Below, in pieces: positions 44,099 to 52,325 of a DNA stretch of 64,000 nucleotides. Source of the DNA: Aquabacterium sp. CECT 9606 (GTDB taxonomy: Bacteria; Pseudomonadota; Gammaproteobacteria; Burkholderiales; Burkholderiaceae_C); contig NZ_CAKKNB010000001.1 in assembly GCF_918741295.1 (NCBI RefSeq), positions 992,001-1,056,000 of the forward strand, written 5' to 3'. A program made the translations under genes and the position numbers. Each line of letters starts with the position of its first letter. Position 1 is the first letter of the stretch. The notes below the pieces were generated by a model. That model ran no database searches. It saw only the letters and a list, made by a program, of their open reading frames with translations, and had not been told where the DNA came from.

Positions 44099-46159
44099 TC
44101 AACGTGTGGGCACGCCCCGCTTCCACTGTCGCCAGTTACCCAGGATGGCGTCCACCAGCGGCCGTCCGGCGTTGACCAGGTTCTGGGTGGCTGGCACGAA
44201 ACCACCTTGCTCGGCGTACTTGAGCAGGCCATCCACGTCCAGCTGACCGGGGTAAGGCCGGTCAAAGTCGGCCCCGGTGCGCAGGATGGCCACGCGCTGG
44301 AAATCGATCAGGCCCAGGGCATCAACCCGCTTGAGGGCCTCCAGCGTGGCGTTGTCTTCCTGCTGGGTGGTGCAATAGCGGCCGGCGCCATCGGTCATGA
44401 GCTGTGTCCATTGGGTGGCGCGCTGGCCCAGGCGTGTGCCGGCAAACCAGGTGTTGCCCGACATGGTGTCGCACTGGATCACCTTGGGCGGCTGCCTGGC
44501 TGGGCCACTGGGGAACTTGGCGCGAAAGGCGATGGCCTCGGGGCTGTCCAGCAGCTTGGCTTTCTGGCTCAAGGCATACGCCTTGTCCACGAGCGCGTCA
44601 TTCAGGTGAAAGACCTCGGTTCGGTAGTCCAGCGGCGGCTTCTCGTTGGGCCCTTTGGTGTTGATGCCGAAGTAGCCGGTGTCCCAGCCAGCGGGCATCT
44701 CGCGCGGATCCAACTCCCAGGCCAGGCCATAGTCCACCACCCAGCGGGCCCAGGCGGCCGACCCCACCGTGCCCAGCTCGGGGTTGATGCCCGCGATGCC
44801 GGCAATCACGATGTAGGTCTGGCTGAAGTCGAACTTGCCGCTGTGCATCAGGGCGGTGACCGAGGCGCCCGCGTTCGCATAGCCCATGCCGGTGGTCAGG
44901 TTGCACAGGCCGTGCAAGTTGCAATGCACGGCCGGGTAGTCGGGTGACAGGCCCGGCACGGTGATGTCGATCTTGAGCTTGTAAGCATCGATCCAGGGTT
45001 GCGCTTCGGGCCCGAACATGCTGATCACGAGCACCTTCACAGGCAGCTTCAAACGGGGCAAGGCCCAGAAGGGATGGTGGGCTTTGCCACCGGTCCTTGC
45101 ATGGGTTTTCCAGGCCTTCCAGGTTGGCCAAGAAGACACGATGTCGTCGACCAAGGGCGAACCGGCTTTCACCAGGTTGTGGATGGACGGCACGAAGCCG
45201 CCCGAGATGGAGTTGACCAGCGAGTCGTAGGCCGTCTGGCCGGGATAAGGCCGGTCGAAGTTGGAGGCCGTGCGCAACACCGCTACGCGCTTGATGTCGA
45301 GCAAGCCCGCGGCGGCACCTCGTTTCAGGGCTTCGTAGGTGGCGTTGTCTTCCTGCTGCGTGGTGCAATAGGTGCCCTTGCCATCGGTCAACAGCTTGGT
45401 CCAATCCTGCGCGCGTTGCTCCAGGATGGCGCCGTGCCACCAGGTGTCGCCCGCGGCGGTGTCGCATTGCACCACTTTGGGCGGCTGGTTGGCCGGGGCC
45501 GTGGGCCAGTTCGCGCGGTAGGCACGGGCGGTGTCGCTGTCCTCCAGAACCACACCGCTGCTCAGCGCCAAGGCTTTTTGCAGCAGATCTTCATCCAGTT
45601 GGAAGACTTCGTTGCGGTAGTCCAATGGCGGTTTCTCAAACGGGCTTTTGGTGTTGATGCCCGTGTAGCCCGAGGGCCAGGAGGTGGGCACATCGCGCGC
45701 GTCGATCTCCCAGGCGATCCCATAGTCGACCAGGTAGCGGGCCCAGGTGGCTGTGCCCAAGGTGCCTTGCGAGGGATCAATGCCCGCGATGCCCGCCATC
45801 AGAAAGTAGGCGTGGCGCAGGTCGAAACGCTGGCTGAACACCAGCGCGGTGATGGAGGCCGCCACATTGGCGTGGCCCATGCCCGTGGTGATCTGGCAGA
45901 TATCGTCATCGTTGCAATGCACGGTGGGGTAGTCGGGCGACAAGCCCGGCACCTTCACCTCTTCGGTGAGCTTGTAGTGCTCCACCCAGCCTTGGCCCTC
46001 CGGGCCGAACATGCTGATGATGAGGACCTTGACCGGGCGCGCGCCATGCGGATGGGCGGCTTGGGCTGGCACGGTGTGCACCAAGGCCAGGGCCGTCATC
46101 AGGGCCATGCTCATGCGGCGCAGCCATGCAACTGCCCAGCCATTTGAAGTGATGTTCAT
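44099..46159 (-). CDS. Purine nucleoside permease (NUP) family protein, tandem duplicate
   Basis: A 686-residue exported protein made of two copies of the NUP (purine nucleoside permease) domain, a family usually ~350 residues. The signal peptide ends near VPAQAAHPHGARP. Copy 1 starts at Val43 (VKVLIISMFGPEGQGW) and copy 2 at Val374 (VKVLVISMFGPEAQPW), giving a 331-residue period that stays in register throughout (QCDT at 231 and 562; RPYPGQ at 303 and 634). Each copy keeps VPGLSPDYP, TTGMGHAN/TTGMGYAN, INTK and YCTTQQEDNAT. Identity is roughly 60% by eye. A periplasmic or outer-membrane nucleoside role is inferred from the family name only. Confidence 0.88.
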   Translation of the reverse strand: MNITSNGWAVAWLRRMSMALMTALALVHTVPAQAAHPHGARPVKVLIISMFGPEGQGWVEHYKLTEEVKVPGLSPDYPTVHCNDDDICQITTGMGHANVAASITALVFSQRFDLRHAYFLMAGIAGIDPSQGTLGTATWARYLVDYGIAWEIDARDVPTSWPSGYTGINTKSPFEKPPLDYRNEVFQLDEDLLQKALALSSGVVLEDSDTARAYRANWPTAPANQPPKVVQCDTAAGDTWWHGAILEQRAQDWTKLLTDGKGTYCTTQQEDNATYEALKRGAAAGLLDIKRVAVLRTASNFDRPYPGQTAYDSLVNSISGGFVPSIHNLVKAGSPLVDDIVSSWPTWKAWKTHARTGGKAHHPFWALPRLKLPVKVLVISMFGPEAQPWIDAYKLKIDITVPGLSPDYPAVHCNLHGLCNLTTGMGYANAGASVTALMHSGKFDFSQTYIVIAGIAGINPELGTVGSAAWARWVVDYGLAWELDPREMPAGWDTGYFGINTKGPNEKPPLDYRTEVFHLNDALVDKAYALSQKAKLLDSPEAIAFRAKFPSGPARQPPKVIQCDTMSGNTWFAGTRLGQRATQWTQLMTDGAGRYCTTQQEDNATLEALKRVDALGLIDFQRVAILRTGADFDRPYPGQLDVDGLLKYAEQGGFVPATQNLVNAGRPLVDAILGNWRQWKRGVPTR
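44102..46033 (-). repeat. Tandem in-frame duplication inside the NUP gene
   Basis: Copy 1 is 45041-46033 (331 codons) and copy 2 is 44102-45040 (313 codons). The two are in register with no indel visible and differ by scattered substitutions. The conserved start IISMFGPE/VISMFGPE and the nearly identical CTTQQEDNATYEALKR/CTTQQEDNATLEALKR mark the unit. Confidence 0.85.
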
Positions 46160-46247
46160 GCGGAACCTCCTGGTTGGATGCTGGGCACCATGCGGCGTGG
46201 TGCGAGCCCATTGTCTCCAGCATGAACCGGGCCATTAAGTTAAGTAG

Positions 46248-46778
46248 TCACCCGATACCGAACTCCTCGAACACCGCACGCCAGGCCGCCAGCTTGCGCT
46301 CGAACGACCACGCAGCGTGCGCAGGGCTGGTCGATGGCAGTTTGATGACCGGTAATCCCAAGGCCTGGGTGATGCGCATGTGCCGTGCCGATTCGCCACC
46401 GTTGTGCGCGACCGCGCGCAAGCCCGGCGCCCATTCCCTCAGGCGGTGCGATGCATTGAGCTGCGGCTGCTGGATCGCGCTGTCCAGGCTGCCTTGCCGT
46501 TGGCAATGGGCGTAGACATCCCAGATGCCCAGGCCGTGGGCGCGCGCAGCGTCCAGGCGGCGTTCATAGGGCTGATGGCGCAGGTCATCATCGCCGGTCA
46601 GCCCCCAAAGGCTGGACAGGATGGGCCAGAACTGATTGCGGGGGTGCGCATAGTACTGCTGGCTGGCCAGAGAGGCCACGCTGGGGAAGCTCCCCAGAAC
46701 CACGAGCCGCGTGTCGGCCGTGATGACTGGGGGCAGGCCCTGCAAGGTGGGCAGGGCCCGGAGTGATGAAACGCTCAT
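46248..46778 (-). CDS. Hypoxanthine-DNA glycosylase-like (UDG superfamily)
   Basis: A 176-residue member of the uracil-DNA glycosylase superfamily, family 6 (hypoxanthine-DNA glycosylase), which removes deaminated adenine. Seen are VLGSFPSVASLASQQYYAHP and RNQFWPIL, matching the GSFPSxxS and Tyr/Trp signatures, then IWDVYAHCQRQGSLD and LPSTSPAHA (the second motif). It lies on the minus strand after the NUP start (88-base gap) and just after the esterase gene. The exact base excised is by family only. Confidence 0.78.
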   Translation of the reverse strand: MSVSSLRALPTLQGLPPVITADTRLVVLGSFPSVASLASQQYYAHPRNQFWPILSSLWGLTGDDDLRHQPYERRLDAARAHGLGIWDVYAHCQRQGSLDSAIQQPQLNASHRLREWAPGLRAVAHNGGESARHMRITQALGLPVIKLPSTSPAHAAWSFERKLAAWRAVFEEFGIG

Positions 46779-46785
46779 CACCCGG

Positions 46786-48390
46786 TTATAGCGCGTTCAA
46801 TCTCCTCAAGGCGTGCACGGTGGCCCAGACCCCGCATTGGTGATCGCGCTCGAATTGACCCAAGCCCATGGTGGTCACGGCGCCCGGTGCCAAGTTTTGA
46901 ACCGGTGTTCCGAGCTTGTTGAAGCGGCTCCAATGCGGCAAGCCGGATCCGTTGGGGTCACCCTTGGCCGCGAAGTTGGCCCAGTATTTCACCATCTGAT
47001 CGGCCAGGGTTTGCTGCGCCGGGGTGAACAGTGGCGAAGGCGTTTCGCCCTGGAAGATGTAGGCCAGCTCCGCCGAGTGGTAGGCGTTCCACGCGAAGTA
47101 GGGATCTGGCGCGGCACCCGGGGCATTCGGATCGTTGAACTCGAAAGCAAAGGTTTTGGTGAAGCTGGACAAGCTCTTGACGTCGCCAAGTGAACTGCAG
47201 GCGTAGAAGTTGTCGGTCACCGCCGCTGCCAGTGCCTTGTCGAGCGATCCGTAGCGGGCGGCCGAGTACAGCACATCGGTGAACAAGGGTGCCAAGGCCG
47301 GGCCGACCATGCCGCGCATCGCCAGGCTGTGGTCGGCGGCTGTCACGCCCCGTTGTTGCCCAAGGTGGAAGGTCAGCGCCACGAACAGGCGGCCCTCGTC
47401 GTGGTTGCCACCGAACATCACCGGCACTTTGTTGATGCGACCTGACTGGATCAGCTTGTCCGCCGCGTCTGGCAAGACCACACCGTCAATGGCAGGCACC
47501 CAGGCTGGCTTGTTGTAGATGATGTCCAGGTCGGGCGGGGTGGCGTTCATCAAAGCCACCGTGCTTTTCTGGCGCATGCACGCCACTTGGTTGGCATCGC
47601 CCGGGCAGCCCAGGGACTGGGCCAACACTTCGGACTGGTCGCGTATCTGCGCCAGAGGCACATTGCGCAGCAGCACGCAGGGGCCGCTTTCAGAGATGGC
47701 CCCATTGAACAGCCCGGCAGACCCTGGCGAGACCACGTGCACGCAGGCGCTGTTGCCGCCGGCAGACTGCCCGAAGACGGTGACGCGGTTGGGATCGCCT
47801 CCCAGTCGGCTGGCATGTTGCTTGACCCAGCGCAAGGCGGCTTGCTGGTCCTGGATGCCGTAGTTGGCGGCGGCGCTTTCGGCCTGCAAGCCGGGCAGGG
47901 CCATGAAGCCGAACACGCCCAGGCGGTAATTCACGGTCACGACCACGGCCTTGGCCTGGCGGGCCAGCGGCGCGCCGTCATAGTAAGAGCCGGCACCCAG
48001 CACATAGCCGCCGCCGTGGATCCACACCATCACAGGCAGTGCTTGGCCATTGCTGTTGTCAGGCCGGTAGACATTCAGGTAGAGGCAGTCTTCGGTTTCT
48101 GATCGCCCTGAAAATGCGCTGGGCTCCTGCGGACAGACGTTGGCGAACTGCGTGGCATCGCGGACGCCGGGCCAGGCTGCTGGGGCCTGGGGTGCTTTCC
48201 AGCGCAGATCGCCCACGGGCGGCGCCGCGAAAGGCAGTCCCAAGAAGCGAGATACGCCGTTGCTGGCAATCCCCCTTGCCTGGCCTTGGTCGGTGTGGAG
48301 GATGGGGTCGGCCGCTTGGGCCAAGGTGCTGGCGCCAAAGGCCAGTGCCAAGGCCGAAATGCTTCGGCCCAGAGTTGATGTCAGTCGCAT
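46786..48390 (-). CDS. Secreted type B carboxylesterase
   Basis: A 534-residue alpha/beta-hydrolase of the carboxylesterase-B family. The signal peptide (MRLTSTLGRSISALALAFGA to AQAAD) sends it across the inner membrane. Oxyanion loop IHGGGYVLGAG, nucleophile Ser209 in FGQSAGGNSA, acidic residue region GGNHDEGRLF and the His-bearing AYHSAELAYIF complete the triad; ETEDCLYLNVYRP is the family signature. It likely hydrolyses small exogenous esters. The ATG at 48390 is chosen for its signal peptide; it ends 7 bases before the glycosylase gene. Confidence 0.9.
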   Translation of the reverse strand: MRLTSTLGRSISALALAFGASTLAQAADPILHTDQGQARGIASNGVSRFLGLPFAAPPVGDLRWKAPQAPAAWPGVRDATQFANVCPQEPSAFSGRSETEDCLYLNVYRPDNSNGQALPVMVWIHGGGYVLGAGSYYDGAPLARQAKAVVVTVNYRLGVFGFMALPGLQAESAAANYGIQDQQAALRWVKQHASRLGGDPNRVTVFGQSAGGNSACVHVVSPGSAGLFNGAISESGPCVLLRNVPLAQIRDQSEVLAQSLGCPGDANQVACMRQKSTVALMNATPPDLDIIYNKPAWVPAIDGVVLPDAADKLIQSGRINKVPVMFGGNHDEGRLFVALTFHLGQQRGVTAADHSLAMRGMVGPALAPLFTDVLYSAARYGSLDKALAAAVTDNFYACSSLGDVKSLSSFTKTFAFEFNDPNAPGAAPDPYFAWNAYHSAELAYIFQGETPSPLFTPAQQTLADQMVKYWANFAAKGDPNGSGLPHWSRFNKLGTPVQNLAPGAVTTMGLGQFERDHQCGVWATVHALRRLNAL

Positions 48391-48523
48391 GAATGATCCC
48401 TTATGACAAAAGTGGACGCAGCCAAACCTGTCTACCTGGCGGCCCTGGTGTTCGCATCTCCCTGGGGTGACACCCCGTGCGACACTGACGGCCACGCTCT
48501 TGACTGTTTCAACTTATCGACTT

Positions 48524-49291
48524 GTGAAGCGCAAACTTAAACTTCCCGAAGCCACCCTGTCGGAATCCCGTGGTGTGAGATGCCTTCACCTGGACACGCC
48601 CTGGATCCAGGGCGCCATGCGCGTCAGCAAACCGCTCAAGCTGGAGCTGGAGTACATCCAGCGCATGATGTCCTGGCTGCTGCTGCGCGACCTGTTCGCC
48701 TTGCCCGACACGCGTTGCGTGCAACTGGGACTGGGCGCCGCCGCCATCACCAAGCATTGCCATGCGGTGTTGAGAGTGGCCAGCACTACGGCGGTCGAGA
48801 TCAACCCCACCGTGATCGGTGTGTGCCGCAACTGGTTCAACCTGCCCGACAACGACGAGCGCCTGAACGTGCTCCAGCTTGACGCTGCCAAGTACGTGGC
48901 CAACGCCGATCACATCGCCAGCGCCGATGTCTTGTGCGTGGACCTGTACGACCAGGAAGCCGCCAGCCCCGTGCTGGACGACGAGGCTTTTTACCGCGAT
49001 TGCTGGCGCCTGCTGGACGATGGCGGGGTGATGAGCGTGAACCTCTTTGGCCGCGATGCCAGCTTTGCCACCAGTTCGGCCCGCATCGCCGCTGCCTTTG
49101 GCCCCGGCCGCACGGCCATGCTCAAACCCACCCGCGAAGGCAACACCATCGTGCTGGCCTGGAAGGGGTTTGACCTCCCAAGCCGAGAAATACTGGCGGA
49201 ACGGGCTGAAACTTTACAAAACAGATTTGAGCTGCCAGCGGGAAAATGGCTCAAGCTTTTGTCCACTTTCACCCCCCGACCGACGACATGA
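48524..49291 (+). CDS. Spermidine synthase-like methyltransferase-fold protein
   Basis: A 255-residue protein of the spermidine-synthase-like family with a Rossmann fold. GLGAAAITKHCHA, AVEINPTVIGVCRNWF and DVLCVDLYDQEAASPVLDD match the cofactor and acidic loops, but the catalytic Asp region differs from true SpeE and the N-terminal beta-domain is short, so a propylamine transfer is not assured. The GTG at 48524 (KRKLKLPEATLSESRGVR) matches homologues best; 48467 is a longer GTG option. Its stop overlaps the gspE ATG (ATGA). Confidence 0.72.
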   Translation: MKRKLKLPEATLSESRGVRCLHLDTPWIQGAMRVSKPLKLELEYIQRMMSWLLLRDLFALPDTRCVQLGLGAAAITKHCHAVLRVASTTAVEINPTVIGVCRNWFNLPDNDERLNVLQLDAAKYVANADHIASADVLCVDLYDQEAASPVLDDEAFYRDCWRLLDDGGVMSVNLFGRDASFATSSARIAAAFGPGRTAMLKPTREGNTIVLAWKGFDLPSREILAERAETLQNRFELPAGKWLKLLSTFTPRPTT

Positions 49292-51096
49292 CCACGTCAA
49301 GCCCGTCCGCACCCGCCAAGCCCGCCAAGAAGCGCTCCCTCACGCACAAGGGGCCGCTGGACTGGAAGTGGCTGTTGGCCTGGTTGACCGAGGACGGCAT
49401 CATCACCGTCAAGGAAGGCGAGCGCGTGGCCCAGCGGTTCGCCGCGGGCGACAGCGCCCAGCACCCGCTGGTGCGCCTGGGTGCCATGGGCTTGAAGCGG
49501 GCCGATAACGACCACGTGCTTGAACTGGAGGCCCTGACCGAATGGCTGGCCAAGCACCTGGGCCTGGGTTACCTGCGCATCGATCCCCTGAAAGTGGACG
49601 TGGCCCGCGTGGCCGAGGTCATGTCCATCAACTATGCCGAGCGGCGCAAATGCTTGCCGGTGCAGGTGGGCCTGAACGAGATCACCATCGCCACCAGCGA
49701 GCCGCTGGACGTGGCCTGGATCGACGAAATCCTGTCGCACACCAAGAAGAACGTGCGCCTGGTGGTGTCCAGCCCGCTTGATCTGCAGCGCTACCGCACC
49801 GAGTTCTACACCCTGGCCAAATCGGTCCGTGACGCCAACAAGAAGACGGGCGACAGCGTGGCCCACAACTTCGAGCAGTTGGTCGAGCTGGGCAAGACCA
49901 ACCGCCAGCTCGACGCCAACGACCAGGGCATCATCCAGGTTGTTGATTGGTTGTGGCAATACGCCTTTGACCAGCGCGCCTCCGACATCCACCTGGAGCC
50001 GCGCCGCGAGATGGGCGCCATCCGTTTCCGCATCGACGGCGTGCTGCACACGGTCTACCAGGTGCCGCTGTCGGTGATGCAGGCCATGACGGCGCGGATC
50101 AAGCTGCTGGGCCGCATGGACGTCGTTGAAAAGCGCCGCCCGCTGGACGGCCGCATCAAGACCCGCAACCCGGCGGGCGACGAAATCGAAATGCGTTTGT
50201 CCACCATGCCCACTGCCTTTGGCGAAAAGCTGGTGATGCGGATTTTTGACCCCGACAACACCGTCAAGTCGCTGGAGGCCCTGGGCTTTGCACCCAGCGA
50301 ACAAGCGACCTGGGAAGGCCTGGTTTCGCGCCCGCACGGGATCATCCTGGTGACGGGCCCCACGGGCTCGGGCAAGACGACCACCCTGTACTCCACGCTC
50401 AAGCGCATCGCCACCGACGACGTCAACGTTTGCACGATTGAAGACCCGATCGAAATGATCGAGGCGTCTTTCAACCAGACGCAGGTGCAGTCCAACATCG
50501 ACCTGAACTTTGCCGATGGCCTGCGCGCCCTGATGCGTCAGGATCCGGACATCATCATGGTCGGCGAAATCCGCGACCTGGAAACCGCCGAGATGGCCAT
50601 CCAGGCCGCCTTGACCGGCCACCTGGTGTTCTCGACCCTGCACACCAACGATGCCGTTTCGGCCATCACGCGCCTGACCGACATTGGCGTGGCGCCTTAC
50701 CTGATCAGCGCCACCGTGATCGGCGTGCTGGCGCAGCGCCTGGTTCGCACCTTGTGCCCTGCGTGCAAGAAGCCCGACGAGGCCATGTCGGCCGACACGC
50801 TGGCCACGGCCATCAAGCCCTGGCGCATGAACGGCACCTTGCGGCCCTACCAGCCGGTGGGGTGCCTGGAGTGCCGCATGACCGGCTTCAAGGGCCGCGT
50901 GGGCCTGTACGAGCTGCTGCCCATCACCGAGGCCCTGCGTGCCGCCATGAACCCTTCGGTGGACATGGCCAAGCTGCGCCAGGCGGCGGCGCAAGAGGGC
51001 TTGCGTCCCTTGCGCTTGTCGGGCGTCATGAAAGTGTCCGAAGGGGTGACCACGCTGGATGAGATCCTGCGCAACACGCCGCAGTGGGAAGGCTAG
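49288..51096 (+). CDS. GspE/PulE-type secretion ATPase
   Basis: A 602-residue type II secretion or type IV pilus assembly ATPase. An N-terminal GspE-N domain (LDWKWLLAWLTEDGIITVKE) and the helical linker precede the motor: Walker A GPTGSGKTT (357-365), the Asp box IEDPIEMIEASF, Walker B DPDIIMVGEIRD, the His box GHLVFSTLHTNDA and a zinc tetracysteine (CPAC at 490-493, CLEC at 526-529). No other gsp or pil gene lies here, so it is an orphan locus. The ATG at 49288 overlaps the upstream stop as ATGA. Confidence 0.9.
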   Translation: MTTSSPSAPAKPAKKRSLTHKGPLDWKWLLAWLTEDGIITVKEGERVAQRFAAGDSAQHPLVRLGAMGLKRADNDHVLELEALTEWLAKHLGLGYLRIDPLKVDVARVAEVMSINYAERRKCLPVQVGLNEITIATSEPLDVAWIDEILSHTKKNVRLVVSSPLDLQRYRTEFYTLAKSVRDANKKTGDSVAHNFEQLVELGKTNRQLDANDQGIIQVVDWLWQYAFDQRASDIHLEPRREMGAIRFRIDGVLHTVYQVPLSVMQAMTARIKLLGRMDVVEKRRPLDGRIKTRNPAGDEIEMRLSTMPTAFGEKLVMRIFDPDNTVKSLEALGFAPSEQATWEGLVSRPHGIILVTGPTGSGKTTTLYSTLKRIATDDVNVCTIEDPIEMIEASFNQTQVQSNIDLNFADGLRALMRQDPDIIMVGEIRDLETAEMAIQAALTGHLVFSTLHTNDAVSAITRLTDIGVAPYLISATVIGVLAQRLVRTLCPACKKPDEAMSADTLATAIKPWRMNGTLRPYQPVGCLECRMTGFKGRVGLYELLPITEALRAAMNPSVDMAKLRQAAAQEGLRPLRLSGVMKVSEGVTTLDEILRNTPQWEG

Positions 51097-51107
51097 GCCT
51101 TTCTGTG

Positions 51108-52298
51108 ATGGGCTTCACCAAGACCCAACCTCGCGGGTCTGCGCCCGCCTCACCGAGCTTTGCCTTGTGGCAACTCGGCTTTCGGCCTTTCTACCTCTTG
51201 GCCAGTGCCTTTGCCGCGCTGTCGATCGCCTTGTGGGCCTTGCAGTTCGCTGGCTGGTTGGGCAAGCCGTACCTGTCGGGCCCCATGTGGCATGCACACG
51301 AAATGCTGTTTGGTTTCACGCTCGCGGTGGTGGTGGGTTTTCTCTTCACCGCGGGCCGCAATTGGAGCAACCGGCCCACGCCCACAGGCTTTTCGCTGGC
51401 CGCGCTCGCGGCGTTGTGGATGGCCGCCCGCGTGCTGGTGCTCACTCCTTTCGCTTGGGCGGCGGCCGTGGCCAACGTCGCGTTCCCACTGGCTTCAGCG
51501 ATCGCGCTGGCCATCCCTTTCATCGCTGCGGGCAATCGCCGCAACTACTTCTTCATCGGCCTCTTGTTGCTGATGTCGGTGGCCGTGGGCATGTTCCACC
51601 TGGCCCAACTGGGCGTGGTGCAATTGCCCGCCTGGGTGGGCATCCAGTTGGCGCTGGACGTGGTTCTTTTCATCATGGTCGTGATGGCCGGTCGCGTTGT
51701 GCCCATGTTCACCAACAACGGTGTGCCCGGTGCCCAAGCGACCCGTCATCCTTTGGTCGAGAAGCTCGCGCTGGGCTCGGTATTGGCCTTGTTCGTGTGC
51801 GATGGGCTGCAATGGCATGGCGCTGCTTTGACCGTCGTCCTGGGCCTGGGCGCGCTGGTTCACCTGGCCCGTTGGGCGCTATGGCAACCCGCCAAAACAT
51901 GGCGCACGCCGATCGTCTGGGTGTTGCACCTTGCCTACCTGTGGATACCGGCGCACCTCTTGCTGCGAGGCCTGGCCGTGCCGGGGTGGGTGCAGCCATC
52001 GGTGGCCACCCATGCGCTCACGGTGGGCGCCATCGGCGGCCTTGTCATGGGCATGATGACGCGCACGGCACGCGGCCACACGGGTCGTCCGCTCAAAGCC
52101 GATCGCGCCGAGGTCTGTTGCTACGTGCTGGTGCTGCTGGCCGCCGTGGTGCGTGTCTTCGTTCCCTTGGTTTTACCTGAGCAGTTGGTCCACGCCGTGC
52201 TGTTGTCGGGCGCACTGTGGTCCTTGGGCTTTGGCCTGTATGCCGTGCGTTACTGGCCGGTGCTCACCAGGCCGCGCCTGGATGGCAAGCCGGGCTGA
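51108..52298 (+). CDS. nnrS: NnrS family haem-copper membrane protein
   Basis: A 396-residue polytopic protein of the NnrS family, which is tied to nitric oxide stress and denitrification in Rhodobacter and Vibrio. The start region GFRPFYLLASAFAALSIALW is characteristic, followed by WHAHEMLFGFTLAVVVGFL, and the His-containing stretches ATHALTVGAIGGLVMGMMTR further on. About twelve helices are expected. No nir or nor gene is in the window. It starts 11 bases after gspE. Confidence 0.9.
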   Translation: MGFTKTQPRGSAPASPSFALWQLGFRPFYLLASAFAALSIALWALQFAGWLGKPYLSGPMWHAHEMLFGFTLAVVVGFLFTAGRNWSNRPTPTGFSLAALAALWMAARVLVLTPFAWAAAVANVAFPLASAIALAIPFIAAGNRRNYFFIGLLLLMSVAVGMFHLAQLGVVQLPAWVGIQLALDVVLFIMVVMAGRVVPMFTNNGVPGAQATRHPLVEKLALGSVLALFVCDGLQWHGAALTVVLGLGALVHLARWALWQPAKTWRTPIVWVLHLAYLWIPAHLLLRGLAVPGWVQPSVATHALTVGAIGGLVMGMMTRTARGHTGRPLKADRAEVCCYVLVLLAAVVRVFVPLVLPEQLVHAVLLSGALWSLGFGLYAVRYWPVLTRPRLDGKPG

Positions 52299-52325
52299 GC
52301 ACAAGGGCTGATGGGCCTGGCTGGC

